DNA of 64,000 nt from an uncultured beta proteobacterium (lineage in GTDB: Bacteria > Pseudomonadota > Gammaproteobacteria > Burkholderiales > Burkholderiaceae): positions 1 through 64,000 of the forward strand of contig CAIPQU010000079.1 of NCBI GenBank assembly GCA_903867305.1, in the 5' to 3' direction. The translations under genes and the position numbers were made by a program. The notes below the pieces were generated by a model, which did not search any database, was not told the origin of the DNA, and saw only the letters and a program-made list of their open reading frames with translations. Shown in pieces: positions 8,404-18,388 of this stretch. Each line of letters opens with the position of its first letter. Position 1 is the stretch's first letter.

Positions 8404-9816
8404 ATGACAAAGCCTTTTGATGAAATGTTCGATGATTTTGGTAAGCCTCGCCCCCACTACAAGGAATTTAGTGAATGGTTAGCCATACAGAGTGATGGTC
8501 AAATGTCCCTAAAAAGGGATGAGGCAGAATTAATTTTCCGAAGGATCGGTATTACTTTTGCAGTTTATGGCGATGAAAAAGGTACTGAAAGAACCATTCC
8601 GTTTGATCAAGTCCCCCGAATTATTCCTGCAAAAGAATGGGCCATATTAGAGGAAGGCTTAAAACAACGTGTTAAAGCTCTCAATATGTTTTTACATGAT
8701 GTTTATCATGATGAAAAAATCCTAAAAGCTGGCATTATTCCAAAAGAGCAAATCTATAACAATTCGCAGTACCGTCCAGAAATGCGCTTTATAGATTTAC
8801 CTCGTAATATCTACGCACATATAGCAGGTATCGATATTATTCGGGCAGACGCAGGCGAGTATTTTGTGCTTGAAGATAATCTGCGTGTTCCATCCGGCGT
8901 TTCTTATATGGTTGAAAACAGGAAAATGATGATGCGATTATTTCCTGATCTTTTTCAGCGCCACCGCGTTGCTCCTGTTGAGCACTATCCAGATTTATTA
9001 TTAGAGTGCCTAAAGACGGCTGTTCATAGTACTGTCAAAAAGTTAAATGTTGTTGTCCTAACACCTGGGATGTTTAACTCGGCGTATTTTGAACATTCTT
9101 ATCTAGCCCAACAAATGGGTGTTGAGCTTGTTGAGGGTAAAGATTTATTTGTCAAAAATGAACAAGTATTTATGAGAACAACTCAAGGTCCTCAACTCGT
9201 GGATGTGATCTACCGCCGAATCGATGATGATTTTTTAGATCCTTTGGCAATGCGAGCTGATTCTACACTTGGTATCCCAGGGATATTGAATGCTTATCGC
9301 GCAGGTAATGTTGGAATTAGTAATGCTGTTGGAACAGGAATCGCTGATGATAAATCGATTTATCCCTATGTTCCAGAGATGATTAAGTTTTATCTCAATG
9401 AAAATCCCATTCTAAAAAATGTTCCTACCTTTCAGTGCCGTAAAGCCGATGACCTAAAATATACTCTTGCGAATTTAGAAAACTTAGTCGTTAAAGAAAC
9501 CCACGGTGCCGGTGGTTACGGAATGCTCATTGGCCCGCTCGCCACAAAAACTGAAATCGAAAATTTCAGGAAATATTTAACGGCTCATCCAGATAAATAC
9601 ATCGCACAACCAACGCTAGCCTTATCAACCTGCCCGACTTTCGTAAATGCTGGTATTGCTCCTAGACATATCGATCTTCGACCTCTCGTATTATCGGGTA
9701 AACAAATCAAAATGGTCCAAGGTGGTTTAACGCGTGTTGCTTTAAAAGAAGGCTCCTTGGTCGTTAATTCATCTCAAGGTGGTGGCACGAAAGATACTTG
9801 GGTATTGGAGTCATAA
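8404..9816 (+). CDS. Circularly permuted ATP-grasp protein (COG2308 type)
   Basis: A 470-residue predicted ATP-dependent carboxylate-amine (peptide/amide) ligase of the circularly permuted ATP-grasp superfamily. Conserved blocks are LEDNLRVPSGVSYMVENR (156-173), YRRIDDD (270-276), ETHGAGGYGM (365-374), RHIDLRP (421-427) and SSQGGGTKDTWVL (456-468), so the active site looks intact. It is first in a four-gene operon with alpha-E, transglutaminase-like and Anbu genes. No Shine-Dalgarno precedes the ATG; a TATTAT hexamer ends only 9 bases upstream, so a nearly leaderless mRNA is possible. The family is clear, but the substrate is unknown. Confidence 0.93.
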   Translation: MTKPFDEMFDDFGKPRPHYKEFSEWLAIQSDGQMSLKRDEAELIFRRIGITFAVYGDEKGTERTIPFDQVPRIIPAKEWAILEEGLKQRVKALNMFLHDVYHDEKILKAGIIPKEQIYNNSQYRPEMRFIDLPRNIYAHIAGIDIIRADAGEYFVLEDNLRVPSGVSYMVENRKMMMRLFPDLFQRHRVAPVEHYPDLLLECLKTAVHSTVKKLNVVVLTPGMFNSAYFEHSYLAQQMGVELVEGKDLFVKNEQVFMRTTQGPQLVDVIYRRIDDDFLDPLAMRADSTLGIPGILNAYRAGNVGISNAVGTGIADDKSIYPYVPEMIKFYLNENPILKNVPTFQCRKADDLKYTLANLENLVVKETHGAGGYGMLIGPLATKTEIENFRKYLTAHPDKYIAQPTLALSTCPTFVNAGIAPRHIDLRPLVLSGKQIKMVQGGLTRVALKEGSLVVNSSQGGGTKDTWVLES

Positions 9817-10802
9817 TGCTAAGTCGGACCGCAGATTGTCTCTATTGGATGGCTCGTTATACAGAGCGTGCTGAAAATACCGCACGGATGCTCGACGTTG
9901 CTTATCAAACCTCCTTAATGCCACAACCCATCGAATTTGCCGATCAAAGCTGGAGAAAATTACTCAATGTTTCTCTTTTAGAAGATCTTTTTGAAAAGAA
10001 ATATTCTAGTTATAGCCGTGAAAATATCCTTGAATTTATGATTTTTGATGCTGAAAATCCCTCAAGTATTGTTTCCTGCCTGAATGCTGCGCGGGTGAAT
10101 GCACGAATTATTCGTGGAAAAATACCCTCGGAAGTTTGGGAGACACAAAATTTAACTTGGTTGAATCTGAACGAGTTTTTACCAGAAAGTTCATCCCATG
10201 ACCCCTCCGCTTTTTTTGAGTGGGTGAAATATCGTTGTCATTTATTCCGGGGAGTTGTCTTTGGCACAATGTTAACCAATGAAGCCTTGCATTTTATGGA
10301 ATTTGGAACCTATCTCGAACGCTCAGATAATACAGCTCGGATCCTTAAAGCAAAGTACATCGCCCAGCAAGATCTTAACCATACTCAAAGTCAATCAATG
10401 CAATCGGGTTTATTTAAAATTGATAATACGAGCGAGACATTTAATTTTTATCATTGGGTTTCATTATTGCGCTCAGTTTCAGCTTTTGAAATCTTTAGGC
10501 AGACCTACTCGGATCAAATTACCCCTGAACGCATCGTCGACTTGTTAGTCTTTAACAAACAATTACCAAGGTCATTAATCAAATGTATCGATCAAATACT
10601 TCTTTTAACAAATCACCTTAAAAATAATAAGTCCAAAGAAATTGAACGTTTGATTGGTAAATTAAAGTCTGAGTTAGATTATTCAAATATTGAGGATATT
10701 TACTCAGAAGGTCTAGATGAATTTATACAACGTTTTTTAGAAAAAATTAATCACATCGCGGATGAATTTAGTAGTGCCTATCTAATTCCGCTATCCTCCT
10801 AA
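9816..10802 (+). CDS. Alpha-E domain protein (COG2307)
   Basis: A 328-residue mostly alpha-helical protein of the alpha-E family, always linked to the circularly permuted ATP-grasp partner. The family start MLSRTADCLYWMARYTERAENTARML is present as contiguous blocks; the ATG at 9816 overlaps the upstream stop by one base (TAATG), which decides the start over one at 9798. Other marks are FEWVKYRCHLFRG and GTYLERSDNTARIL in the middle. No catalytic motif is known; comparative genomics suggests it works with the ligase. The stop is 4 bases before the next start, indicating one operon. Confidence 0.92.
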   Translation: MLSRTADCLYWMARYTERAENTARMLDVAYQTSLMPQPIEFADQSWRKLLNVSLLEDLFEKKYSSYSRENILEFMIFDAENPSSIVSCLNAARVNARIIRGKIPSEVWETQNLTWLNLNEFLPESSSHDPSAFFEWVKYRCHLFRGVVFGTMLTNEALHFMEFGTYLERSDNTARILKAKYIAQQDLNHTQSQSMQSGLFKIDNTSETFNFYHWVSLLRSVSAFEIFRQTYSDQITPERIVDLLVFNKQLPRSLIKCIDQILLLTNHLKNNKSKEIERLIGKLKSELDYSNIEDIYSEGLDEFIQRFLEKINHIADEFSSAYLIPLSS

Positions 10803-10806
10803 AAAT

Positions 10807-11601
10807 ATGCAACTTAAAATTACTCATCGTACCGAATATCTTTACGAAAGATATGTCCATCACTCGATTCATGAACTTCGGCTAACGCCCATCAATAGTT
10901 CCAATCAAGCAATAGATAGTTGGAAAATATCCACTCCGAATAAGCTCACTGAGTCTTTTGATGCCTTTTGTAATACCTGTCACGTTTTTGTGATGGATAG
11001 TAATTACATGAATCTGATGATAGAAGCAAAAGGAGAGATACATACGAAGGATCAATCTATTTTTGAAGATCCTAAAGATGCTGTATCTCCTTATTATCTT
11101 TTACAACAGACGCATCTTACTGAACCTAGCTCTGCAATGCTAGAACACTTTGAATCATTAAAAAAAGAGCGTTGGACTCCAGATCTATTATTAAAACTAG
11201 CAAAAGAAATCCAAGAAATGATTTCCTATGAGTCAGGGATAACGGTGATTGAAACATCAGCAGCCCAAGCCTTTGAATTAAAAAAAGGAGTCTGTCAAGA
11301 CCATGCTCATATGATGCTGAGTATTTGTCGCTCTTTTGACATACCCGCAAGGTATGTTAGCGGATATTTTTATGATGAAGATAACAGTGATTTAGCCAGC
11401 CACGCTTGGGTTGATGTTTGTTTGGATATTGAAAATGCGATCTGGCATAGCATCGATGTCACCAATGCTTGCTTTAGTAATGATCGACATATCCGTTTAG
11501 CTGTTGGGAGAGATTATGCTCATGTCGCACCTGTCAAAGGAATTAGATCTGGTGGTGGTCGTGAGGAACTGAATACAAAACTTTCCATTGAAAAATGTTA
11601 A
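10807..11601 (+). CDS. Transglutaminase-like cysteine protease (COG1305)
   Basis: A 264-residue transglutaminase-fold protein. The N-terminal beta domain (about 1-90) begins MQLKITHRTEYLYE, and the core has the triad Cys163 (GVCQDHAHMM), His199 (ASHAWVDV) and Asp217 (HSIDVTN). The C-terminal signature GRDYAHVAPVKGI is typical of the family members that accompany ATP-grasp/alpha-E pairs. There is no signal peptide, so it is cytoplasmic. With an amide ligase beside it, a role as peptidase or amidase on the ligase product, or as a transamidase, is plausible but unproven. It is third in the operon. Confidence 0.93.
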   Translation: MQLKITHRTEYLYERYVHHSIHELRLTPINSSNQAIDSWKISTPNKLTESFDAFCNTCHVFVMDSNYMNLMIEAKGEIHTKDQSIFEDPKDAVSPYYLLQQTHLTEPSSAMLEHFESLKKERWTPDLLLKLAKEIQEMISYESGITVIETSAAQAFELKKGVCQDHAHMMLSICRSFDIPARYVSGYFYDEDNSDLASHAWVDVCLDIENAIWHSIDVTNACFSNDRHIRLAVGRDYAHVAPVKGIRSGGGREELNTKLSIEKC

Positions 11602-11632
11602 ATTATCAGATATTCCATTTCAATCAATCAAC

Positions 11633-12442
11633 ATGACCTATTGCGTAGCTATTTGCCTTGAAGAAGGCCTTGTATTTTTATCCGACACTAGAACCAATGC
11701 CGGCGTAGACGATATTGGTACTTTTAGAAAAATGACCATCTATAAAAATGATGATCAACGAATATTTACTCTTTTATCTGCTGGTAACTTGGCGATTTCT
11801 CAGGCTGTTAAAGAAATCCTCAATCAAGGTTACTTGTTTGATGGCGTCAATATTTGGAATGCTAAAAATGCTTATGAAGCAGCCCTTGTCGTAGGCCTAG
11901 CCATTCGCAAAGTAAAGGAACGTGACGAAAAAGCACTTGCGGACGCAGGTATCGACTTTAATTGTAACTTCATCTTTGGCGGTCAAATTCTCGGAGAAAA
12001 ACCTCGCTTATTTAATATTTACTCTGCAGGTAATTTCGTTGAGTCAACCCTAGAAACCTGCTATTTTCAAATCGGTGAAGCCAAATATGGCAAACCTATT
12101 TTAGATCGTGTTATTAAACACCATACCCCACTTGATTTAGCAACTAAATCTGCCTTGATCTCCATGGACTCAACCCTCAAGAGCAATATTTCTGTAGGAT
12201 TGCCACTCGATTTATTTGTTTATGAGAAGAATTCGTTCAGCCTGAAGAAAGCAATCACGATTGATGAATCTAACCCTTATTTTGGAATGATTCGAAAATT
12301 ATGGGGGCAGAAATTAACAGAAATTGTCATGAGTGTTCAAGAGCCAAACTGGGAAGATAATCCTGAATTCTTGGCCATCATGGCGACACCTGAAAAAATA
12401 GGCCCAATCCCCTTAATTCAGAGTACTGAGCCTAAAGTTTAA
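11633..12442 (+). CDS. Anbu: proteasome-type Ntn protease (BPH family, COG3484)
   Basis: A 269-residue Anbu protein, a bacterial ancestral-beta-subunit relative of proteasome and HslV peptidases that assembles into rings. The start is the ATG at 11633, because the family begins MTYCVAI and Met removal exposes Thr2 as N-terminal nucleophile. Asp18 ([10 protein letters not shown]) and Lys33 (FRKM) are in the positions expected for the Ntn active site, and [11 protein letters not shown] is family-typical. An upstream in-frame start at 11588 would bury the nucleophile. The start has no clear Shine-Dalgarno. No unfoldase ATPase lies nearby. The stop overlaps that of ppsA on the other strand (TTAA). 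Confidence 0.93.
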   Translation: MTYCVAICLEEGLVFLSDTRTNAGVDDIGTFRKMTIYKNDDQRIFTLLSAGNLAISQAVKEILNQGYLFDGVNIWNAKNAYEAALVVGLAIRKVKERDEKALADAGIDFNCNFIFGGQILGEKPRLFNIYSAGNFVESTLETCYFQIGEAKYGKPILDRVIKHHTPLDLATKSALISMDSTLKSNISVGLPLDLFVYEKNSFSLKKAITIDESNPYFGMIRKLWGQKLTEIVMSVQEPNWEDNPEFLAIMATPEKIGPIPLIQSTEPKV

Positions 12443-14823
12443 ATAGGCTTTGCTAGATCTTCCCAAGTCTTAATGACCGTATCAGGGTTTAAAGAAATTG
12501 ACGTTATTCCTTTGGCCATTAACCATCTTGCAAAATCAGGATGATCTGATGGGCCCTGTCCACAGATACCAATATATTTGCCCTTTGATAAACAGGCTTG
12601 AATGGCTCTCTCAATTAAGAAGAGAATTGCTGGGTCACGCTCATCAAAGTCTACTGCCAATAGCTCCATTCCAGAGTCACGATCGAGCCCTAGGGTGAGT
12701 TGTGTCAAGTCATTAGAACCAATCGAAAAACCATCAAAATGCTCTAGGAATTCATCAGCCAAGATGGCATTAGAAGGAACTTCACACATCATGACAATTT
12801 TGAGGCCATCTTTGCCACGAGTTAAGCCGTTATTTGATAACAGTTGGATAACTTGTTTCGCTTGATTGACTGTTCTTACAAAAGGAATCATGAGTTCAAC
12901 ATTATCGAGCCCCATATCGTTTCTGACCCGACGAATAGCAGTACACTCCATCTCAAAAGCTTTTGCAAAATCCGCTGAAATATATCTTGAAGCACCTCGA
13001 AATCCTAACATCGGATTTTCTTCATGGGGCTCATATCTTGATCCACCAATTAATTTGATGTATTCGTTAGATTTAAAATCAGACAGTCGCACGATAACCG
13101 GTTTTGGATAAAAAGCTGCAGCAATGGTTGCAATTCCTTCCGATAGCTTATCTACATAAAAGGCTACAGGACTAGCATGTCCGCGTGCAACGCTTTCCAC
13201 AGCTAATTTTAAATCAGCATCAATATTAGGATATTGCAAAATAGCACTTGGATGAACACCAATATTATTGTTAATAATAAACTCCAAGCGAGCCAATCCT
13301 ACCCCGTGATTAGGGATCTGCGAAAAGTTAAAGGCCAACTGTGGATTACCAATATTCATCATCACTTTTACTGATATCTCTGGTAGTTTTCCACGATGTA
13401 CTTCACTGACTTCTGTATCAATGAGCCCATCATAGATTTTTCCTTCATCACCCTCCGCACAAGATACGGTAACCATTGCACCATCTTTTAAAATTTCAGT
13501 AGCGTCACCACATCCAACAACAGCAGGCACTCCTAATTCACGAGCAATGATTGCAGCATGGCAAGTTCGGCCTCCACGATTGGTCACAATCGCAGCCGCC
13601 CTTTTCATGACGGGCTCCCAATTCGGATCAGTCATATCAGCAACTAAAACATCACCTGGCTGAACACGATCCATTTCCGCAGCGTCACGAATGACTCTTA
13701 CAGGACCAGCACCAATTTTTTGACCAATCGCACGACCATGGGTTAATACAGCTGCCTCACCTTTTAATTGATATTTGAGCTCAACTTTTCCTTCAGCTTG
13801 GCTACGAACTGTTTCTGGACGAGCCTGCAAAATATAAATCTTTTGATCAAGCCCATCTTTACCCCACTCAATATCCATGGGGCGACCATAGTGCTCTTCA
13901 ATCATCAAGGCATATTTGGCCAACTCAATCACGTCCTCATCATTCAATGAATAGCGATTTCTAGCTTCTAAGGGAACATCCGTCGTTATTACTCGTCCCT
14001 CTTCATCAGCCTGCGTAAAGCGCATCTGTATTAGTTTGGAGCCTAAAGTACGTCGAATAATTGGATACTTCCCTTGTCGAAGCGATGGCTTAAAAACATA
14101 AAACTCATCAGGGTTAACAGCCCCCTGGACAACTGTCTCTCCCAATCCATAACTAGAAGTAATAAAAATTGCATCTCTAAAACCTGATTCAGTATCTAAG
14201 GTAAACATGACTCCTGAGGATGCTTTATCGGAACGAACCATACGTTGAATGCCTGCTGATAAGGCAACTTCAGCATGTAAAAAACCTTTGTGAACCCTAT
14301 AAGAGATAGCTCGATCGTTATAAAGAGAAGCAAATACCTCTTTAATACGGATCAAAACGTCTTCAATACCTACAACATTGAGATAGCTTTCTTGTTGACC
14401 AGCAAAAGATGCATCGGGTAAATCCTCTGCTGTGGCTGAAGAACGCACTGCAAAGGAGCCTTTACCATCAGCATCTAATTTGGCGAAGGCTTCACGAATC
14501 TCCTTTTCCAAACGATCCTGCAAAGGTACTTGAACGATCCACTGACGAATTTCTTGGCCAGCAACTGCTAAAGCCTTCACATCGTCAATATTAAGGCCTG
14601 CTAATCGATCAATAATTTTTTGCGTTAATTGATGATGATCTAAAAAATCTCGAAATGCCAAAGCAGTTGTCGCAAAACCAGTAGGAACACGAACTCCTTT
14701 AGAATGAAGTTGTGAAATCATTTCTCCTAAAGAAGAGTTCTTGCCTCCGACGATTTCAACATCGTCCATTCGCAACTCTTCAAAGGGAATGACATAAGCG
14801 TTTTGGTGGGACTCGAAGGACAT
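12439..14823 (-). CDS. ppsA: Phosphoenolpyruvate synthase
   Basis: This 794-residue enzyme makes PEP from pyruvate and ATP, releasing AMP and phosphate, for gluconeogenesis. The N-terminal ATP-grasp-like domain begins with [10 protein letters not shown] and has [12 protein letters not shown] near 124-135. The swivelling domain carries catalytic His422 in [10 protein letters not shown], with Thr420 as the expected phosphorylation site of PpsR. The C-terminal PEP-binding barrel ends with [17 protein letters not shown]-like purines lie just before the ATG. It is transcribed divergently from ppsR, its regulator, from a 63-base intergenic region. Confidence 0.98.
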   Translation of the reverse strand: MSFESHQNAYVIPFEELRMDDVEIVGGKNSSLGEMISQLHSKGVRVPTGFATTALAFRDFLDHHQLTQKIIDRLAGLNIDDVKALAVAGQEIRQWIVQVPLQDRLEKEIREAFAKLDADGKGSFAVRSSATAEDLPDASFAGQQESYLNVVGIEDVLIRIKEVFASLYNDRAISYRVHKGFLHAEVALSAGIQRMVRSDKASSGVMFTLDTESGFRDAIFITSSYGLGETVVQGAVNPDEFYVFKPSLRQGKYPIIRRTLGSKLIQMRFTQADEEGRVITTDVPLEARNRYSLNDEDVIELAKYALMIEEHYGRPMDIEWGKDGLDQKIYILQARPETVRSQAEGKVELKYQLKGEAAVLTHGRAIGQKIGAGPVRVIRDAAEMDRVQPGDVLVADMTDPNWEPVMKRAAAIVTNRGGRTCHAAIIARELGVPAVVGCGDATEILKDGAMVTVSCAEGDEGKIYDGLIDTEVSEVHRGKLPEISVKVMMNIGNPQLAFNFSQIPNHGVGLARLEFIINNNIGVHPSAILQYPNIDADLKLAVESVARGHASPVAFYVDKLSEGIATIAAAFYPKPVIVRLSDFKSNEYIKLIGGSRYEPHEENPMLGFRGASRYISADFAKAFEMECTAIRRVRNDMGLDNVELMIPFVRTVNQAKQVIQLLSNNGLTRGKDGLKIVMMCEVPSNAILADEFLEHFDGFSIGSNDLTQLTLGLDRDSGMELLAVDFDERDPAILFLIERAIQACLSKGKYIGICGQGPSDHPDFARWLMAKGITSISLNPDTVIKTWEDLAKPI

Positions 14824-14886
14824 ACAGCCTCTCTAAAAATGAAATTTTTTACTTTAATATGATCAATTTTATCAGTCTATCCTAAT

Positions 14887-15711
14887 ATGCAGAATAATCC
14901 TCGCACAGTATTTATCATCTCTGATGGAACAGGTATTACAGCAGAAACCTTTAGCCACTCCATTCTGTCCCAATTTGAAACAAACTTTAAACAAATACGC
15001 TTACCTTTCGTCAATACGATGGACCGAGCAAGACAAGCCCTTCAAGAAGTGAACCAAAATGCCCAAAAAAATGGAGTAAAACCGATTGTTTTCACTACAC
15101 TAGTCAGTTCCGAAATTAATGAGTTAGTCCACTCCTCCAATGCGATGGTTTTAGATATGTTTCACACCTTCGTGGCACCTCTAGAAAATGAACTCAATCT
15201 GAAGTCAACACATGCTATAGGCCGTTTTCATCAAAATATTGACACACAAAGCTATAAAGACCGGATTGAAGCGATTAATTTTTCACTTGCTCACGATGAC
15301 GGACAGTCACATAAAAATTTGGAGGAAGCAAATGTGATTTTAGTGGGCGTTTCTAGAAGCGGTAAGACTCCGACTTGCCTATATTTAGCAATGCAGTATG
15401 GTATTAAATCAGCAAATTACCCCTTGATACCGGATGATTTCGAACGTGGAACCCTACCCTCTGAGCTCCATAAGTACCGCACAAAATTATTTGGACTGAC
15501 GATTGACCATCAACGGCTTTCACAAATCAGAAATGAACGACGACCGGGTAGCAAGTATGCTTCTTTAGATAATTGTCGTTATGAAGTTAATGAAGCTCAG
15601 GAAATGATGGCGCGAGAGGGAATACCTTGGTTATCTTCCACGCACAAATCCATTGAAGAAATTTCAACAACCATTTTGCAGATCACAAAATCCGATAAAA
15701 ATATATTTTAA
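14887..15711 (+). CDS. ppsR: PEP synthase regulatory protein (bifunctional kinase/pyrophosphorylase)
   Basis: A 274-residue DUF299 protein that inactivates PEP synthase by ADP-dependent phosphorylation of the Thr next to its catalytic His, and reactivates it with phosphate. The N terminus TVFIISDGTGITAET is the family signature; the P-loop GVSRSGKT is at 154-161, followed by PTCLYLAMQYGIK. Length matches family members (about 270-280). The divergent ppsA neighbour makes the PpsR assignment, rather than a PPDK regulator, very likely. Confidence 0.96.
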   Translation: MQNNPRTVFIISDGTGITAETFSHSILSQFETNFKQIRLPFVNTMDRARQALQEVNQNAQKNGVKPIVFTTLVSSEINELVHSSNAMVLDMFHTFVAPLENELNLKSTHAIGRFHQNIDTQSYKDRIEAINFSLAHDDGQSHKNLEEANVILVGVSRSGKTPTCLYLAMQYGIKSANYPLIPDDFERGTLPSELHKYRTKLFGLTIDHQRLSQIRNERRPGSKYASLDNCRYEVNEAQEMMAREGIPWLSSTHKSIEEISTTILQITKSDKNIF

Positions 15712-15729
15712 TCAATAACTTGAATTGAT
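15711..15729. terminator. Weak inverted repeat between convergent ppsR and methyltransferase genes
   Basis: ATCAAT and ATTGAT (6 bp) flank a 7-base loop directly at the ppsR stop codon. The stem is AT-rich with no long U-tail. It is the only structure in the 34-base convergent gap. Confidence 0.3.
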
Positions 15730-15745
15730 ATTTCTAACTATATTC

Positions 15746-16600
15746 TTAAGCATATTTGCGTGCTCTGACTGTCTCAAATAAACAGATGGCACATGCTGAA
15801 CTGACATTGAGGGACTCAATACCTTTTGCTTGTGGAATGCGAACACTGATTGACTGATCTAAAAATTGTGCTTGAACACCCTGCCCCTCGTTTCCCATTA
15901 CCCAGTTAACTGGTTTGTGTAAGCGCTCTCCCAGAAGATACAAATCAATCGACTGATTCTGTAAATGAGTGGCAAGTAGTTGATTTTGAGTTTGATCAAG
16001 TATGTCTTGCACACTCACGGATTCTAAGATCTCTAAAAATAAATGCGCCCCCATTCCCGCTCTGAGTACTTTTAAAGACCAAATACTGGCAGTTCCCGTT
16101 GTACAAATAACTCGCATAAAACCAGCCGCAGCAGCTGTTCGCAACATAGTACCGACATTGCCACTATCCTGAACGCCATCCAATATAAGCGTATCTACCG
16201 TATCCCTCAAAGAGTATTCATTTCGAGGAATCTGGATCGTACAAACCAATAACGGCCCATTGATTAAACTTGTTAATGATGAAGCAAGTGACTCATCAAC
16301 CAAAATCATCTCAGGAAAAGCCCGATCCCTTGACTCACAATCAAAGATACACGATTCAATTAAATGTTGTATTTCTGGATTCTTAAGATTCTTGGCGGTC
16401 GTCAGAATCGATGTAATTTGCTCAATTTGATCAGCTTTTACCCAGGAGTCTATTAAATGAATCCCCTCAATCAGGGCTTGCCCAGTCTCTTTTCTGAGTT
16501 TAGACGCTTTCGATCCCCCTTCGATATGTACCCTAACCTTCTTGATAGATTCATTTTGGGGAGACTCAACATAACGAAAGTAACTGGCCAAATCAAGCAT
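15746..16600 (-). CDS. TrmH/SpoU-family RNA 2'-O-methyltransferase
   Basis: A 284-residue SPOUT-class methyltransferase acting on rRNA or tRNA ribose 2'-OH with S-adenosylmethionine. An N-terminal substrate-binding domain (about 15-110, with KETGQALIEGIHLIDSW) precedes the knot domain with its three motifs: LDGVQDSGNVGTMLRTAAA, VMGNEGQGV and SLNVSSACAICLFE. The target nucleotide cannot be assigned confidently. It overlaps the 3' end of rnhB by 8 bases, the usual Burkholderiales neighbour, and is the last gene of the lpx-rnhB run. Confidence 0.93.
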   Translation of the reverse strand: MLDLASYFRYVESPQNESIKKVRVHIEGGSKASKLRKETGQALIEGIHLIDSWVKADQIEQITSILTTAKNLKNPEIQHLIESCIFDCESRDRAFPEMILVDESLASSLTSLINGPLLVCTIQIPRNEYSLRDTVDTLILDGVQDSGNVGTMLRTAAAAGFMRVICTTGTASIWSLKVLRAGMGAHLFLEILESVSVQDILDQTQNQLLATHLQNQSIDLYLLGERLHKPVNWVMGNEGQGVQAQFLDQSISVRIPQAKGIESLNVSSACAICLFETVRARKYA

Positions 16601-17180
16601 GATGATGACCTAATATTTTTTTCACAGGACCAAATGACTTTCGATAACCAGGAACCAATCCATGTTTGGCAATCATTTGAAGATGCATTTGAGTTGGATA
16701 TCCCATGTGTTGATCATATCCATATTGAGGATATTGTTCATGCATGAAGAGCATTTCACGATCACGAGTAACCTTGGCTAAGATAGACGCTGCAGAAATT
16801 GAGGGCTCTTTTGAATCCCCTTTAACAATAGCCTTTGCTTCAATATTGATTTGGGGAAGTCGATTGCCATCCACCAGCACCAAACTCGGTATGATCTTTG
16901 AATTTTGGATTAAGTGCTCTAATGCACGCTGCATAGCCAACATTGAAGCTTGGAGGATGTTGAGTTGATCGATTTCTCTTGGTGACGCACTTCCGATACC
17001 CCATGCTATTGACGAATGGATAATTTCTTCATATAAAGCATTTCGCTGTAGTGCAGATAATTTTTTAGAATCTTTTAATCCCTGTATTGGTTTATGTATA
17101 TCCAGAATCACAGCTCCAGCTAGCACGTTCCCTACTAAAGGCCCTCGTCCTGCTTCATCTATGCCGCATATTAATTCCAT
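16593..17180 (-). CDS. rnhB: Ribonuclease HII
   Basis: A 195-residue type 2 RNase H that cuts RNA in RNA-DNA hybrids and single ribonucleotides misinserted in DNA. The metal-binding residues Asp8 and Glu9 sit in ICGIDEAGRGPLVG and a further Asp in LVDGNRLP (about 104). LKDSKKLS and the SAASILAKVTRDR segment are further RNase HII hallmarks. It lies 12 bases downstream of lpxB. Confidence 0.97.
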   Translation of the reverse strand: MELICGIDEAGRGPLVGNVLAGAVILDIHKPIQGLKDSKKLSALQRNALYEEIIHSSIAWGIGSASPREIDQLNILQASMLAMQRALEHLIQNSKIIPSLVLVDGNRLPQINIEAKAIVKGDSKEPSISAASILAKVTRDREMLFMHEQYPQYGYDQHMGYPTQMHLQMIAKHGLVPGYRKSFGPVKKILGHHHA

Positions 17181-17192
17181 CTTTCAGCCCTT

Positions 17193-18386
17193 TTATTGAG
17201 GGTATGTGGCGATCGTATCAGCAATTGCTTGAGCAGCTAACTCACCCGTTGGCTTTCTCAATACTTCATGCAATTCTTCGAATATCTCGACTAACTCAGC
17301 AACCTGAGAAGGATGATCTAACCACTCTAAAGTTCCACGAGCAAGAACTTCAGGCTTTGCTTCTTCTTGAAGTAATTCTGGAACTACAAAATTTTGGCAC
17401 AAAATATTGGGAAGACCTACATAAGGAAGATAACCTTGACGTTTCATGATTTGGGCAGTTAACCAAGGCACAGTGTAAGAAATCACCATCGGTTTTTTCC
17501 ATAAAGCAGCTTCAAGAGTTGCTGTACCACTTGCGATTAATACCGTATCAGCAGACTCTAAAATCAAACTAGAATTCTCCGTAATCAACTCAATTTGTAT
17601 ATCAGCAGATTTATCTAAGGCCTCTTTCTTGAGAGCTTCTAAAGGCGCTCTTAATGATGGGGTTGCTACGGGAGTTAAAAAACGAATTTTTTTTCCGTGG
17701 GTTTTATGCATGATTAACATGGCATCAAAGAAACCTTTAGCAATATATTCAATTTCAGAGGCTCTACTACCCGGTAAAACGGCAACCAAAGTTTCTCCTT
17801 CGGCAACTTCACCATATTGCAAAAGACCACGCACAAATAATTGTTTCTTTGCTTCAACAGGATTTGGTTTTAATGGAATTTTATTGGCCAGAGGATGACC
17901 TACATAGGTAGCCTTCATACCAACTTCATGGTAAATGCGTGGTTCGAAAGGAAAAATACAAAGCATATGATCTACTGCTTTTTTTATTCCAAAGATCCTA
18001 TAACCTCGCCATGCCCAGATCGAGGGACTTATATAGTGCACGGTGGGGATACGTATTTTGCGACATTTTTTCTCGATCGCATGATTGAAGTCTGGTGCGT
18101 CAATTCCTATAAATACGCTTGGACGTTCTTGTTCAATTCTTGTCATGAGTTCACGACGAATATTCAGAATTTTACGAACATTACTCAGTACTTCTACATA
18201 ACCGCGAACACTTAATGCTTCCATCGGCCAAGAAGACTCGAATCCAAGTTCTTTCATTCTTGGACCACCAATTCCAAAAAAATCGCTTTGTAAAAAGCTG
18301 GGGTGTTTCTTTAGGCCACTGATGAGTTCAGCCGCTAGTAAATCGCCAGATGGTTCTCCAGCAACACAGGCAATAAGAGATGGCAT
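17193..18386 (-). CDS. lpxB: Lipid-A-disaccharide synthase
   Basis: A 397-residue GT-B glycosyltransferase family 19 enzyme joining UDP-2,3-diacylglucosamine and lipid X to form the lipid A disaccharide at the inner membrane. Family blocks are ACVAGEPSGDLLAAELI at the N terminus, FFGIGGPRM, FIGIDAPDFN, YVGHPLA, VLPGSRASEIEYI and ASGTATLEAAL. It begins 2 bases downstream of lpxA in the lpxD-fabZ-lpxA-lpxB cluster. Confidence 0.98.
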   Translation of the reverse strand: MPSLIACVAGEPSGDLLAAELISGLKKHPSFLQSDFFGIGGPRMKELGFESSWPMEALSVRGYVEVLSNVRKILNIRRELMTRIEQERPSVFIGIDAPDFNHAIEKKCRKIRIPTVHYISPSIWAWRGYRIFGIKKAVDHMLCIFPFEPRIYHEVGMKATYVGHPLANKIPLKPNPVEAKKQLFVRGLLQYGEVAEGETLVAVLPGSRASEIEYIAKGFFDAMLIMHKTHGKKIRFLTPVATPSLRAPLEALKKEALDKSADIQIELITENSSLILESADTVLIASGTATLEAALWKKPMVISYTVPWLTAQIMKRQGYLPYVGLPNILCQNFVVPELLQEEAKPEVLARGTLEWLDHPSQVAELVEIFEELHEVLRKPTGELAAQAIADTIATYPQ

Positions 18387-18388
18387 GG

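Noticed and set aside
12498-13111. Several short plus-strand frames within ppsA
   Set aside because: They mirror ppsA codons on the opposite strand and have no motif or start signal.
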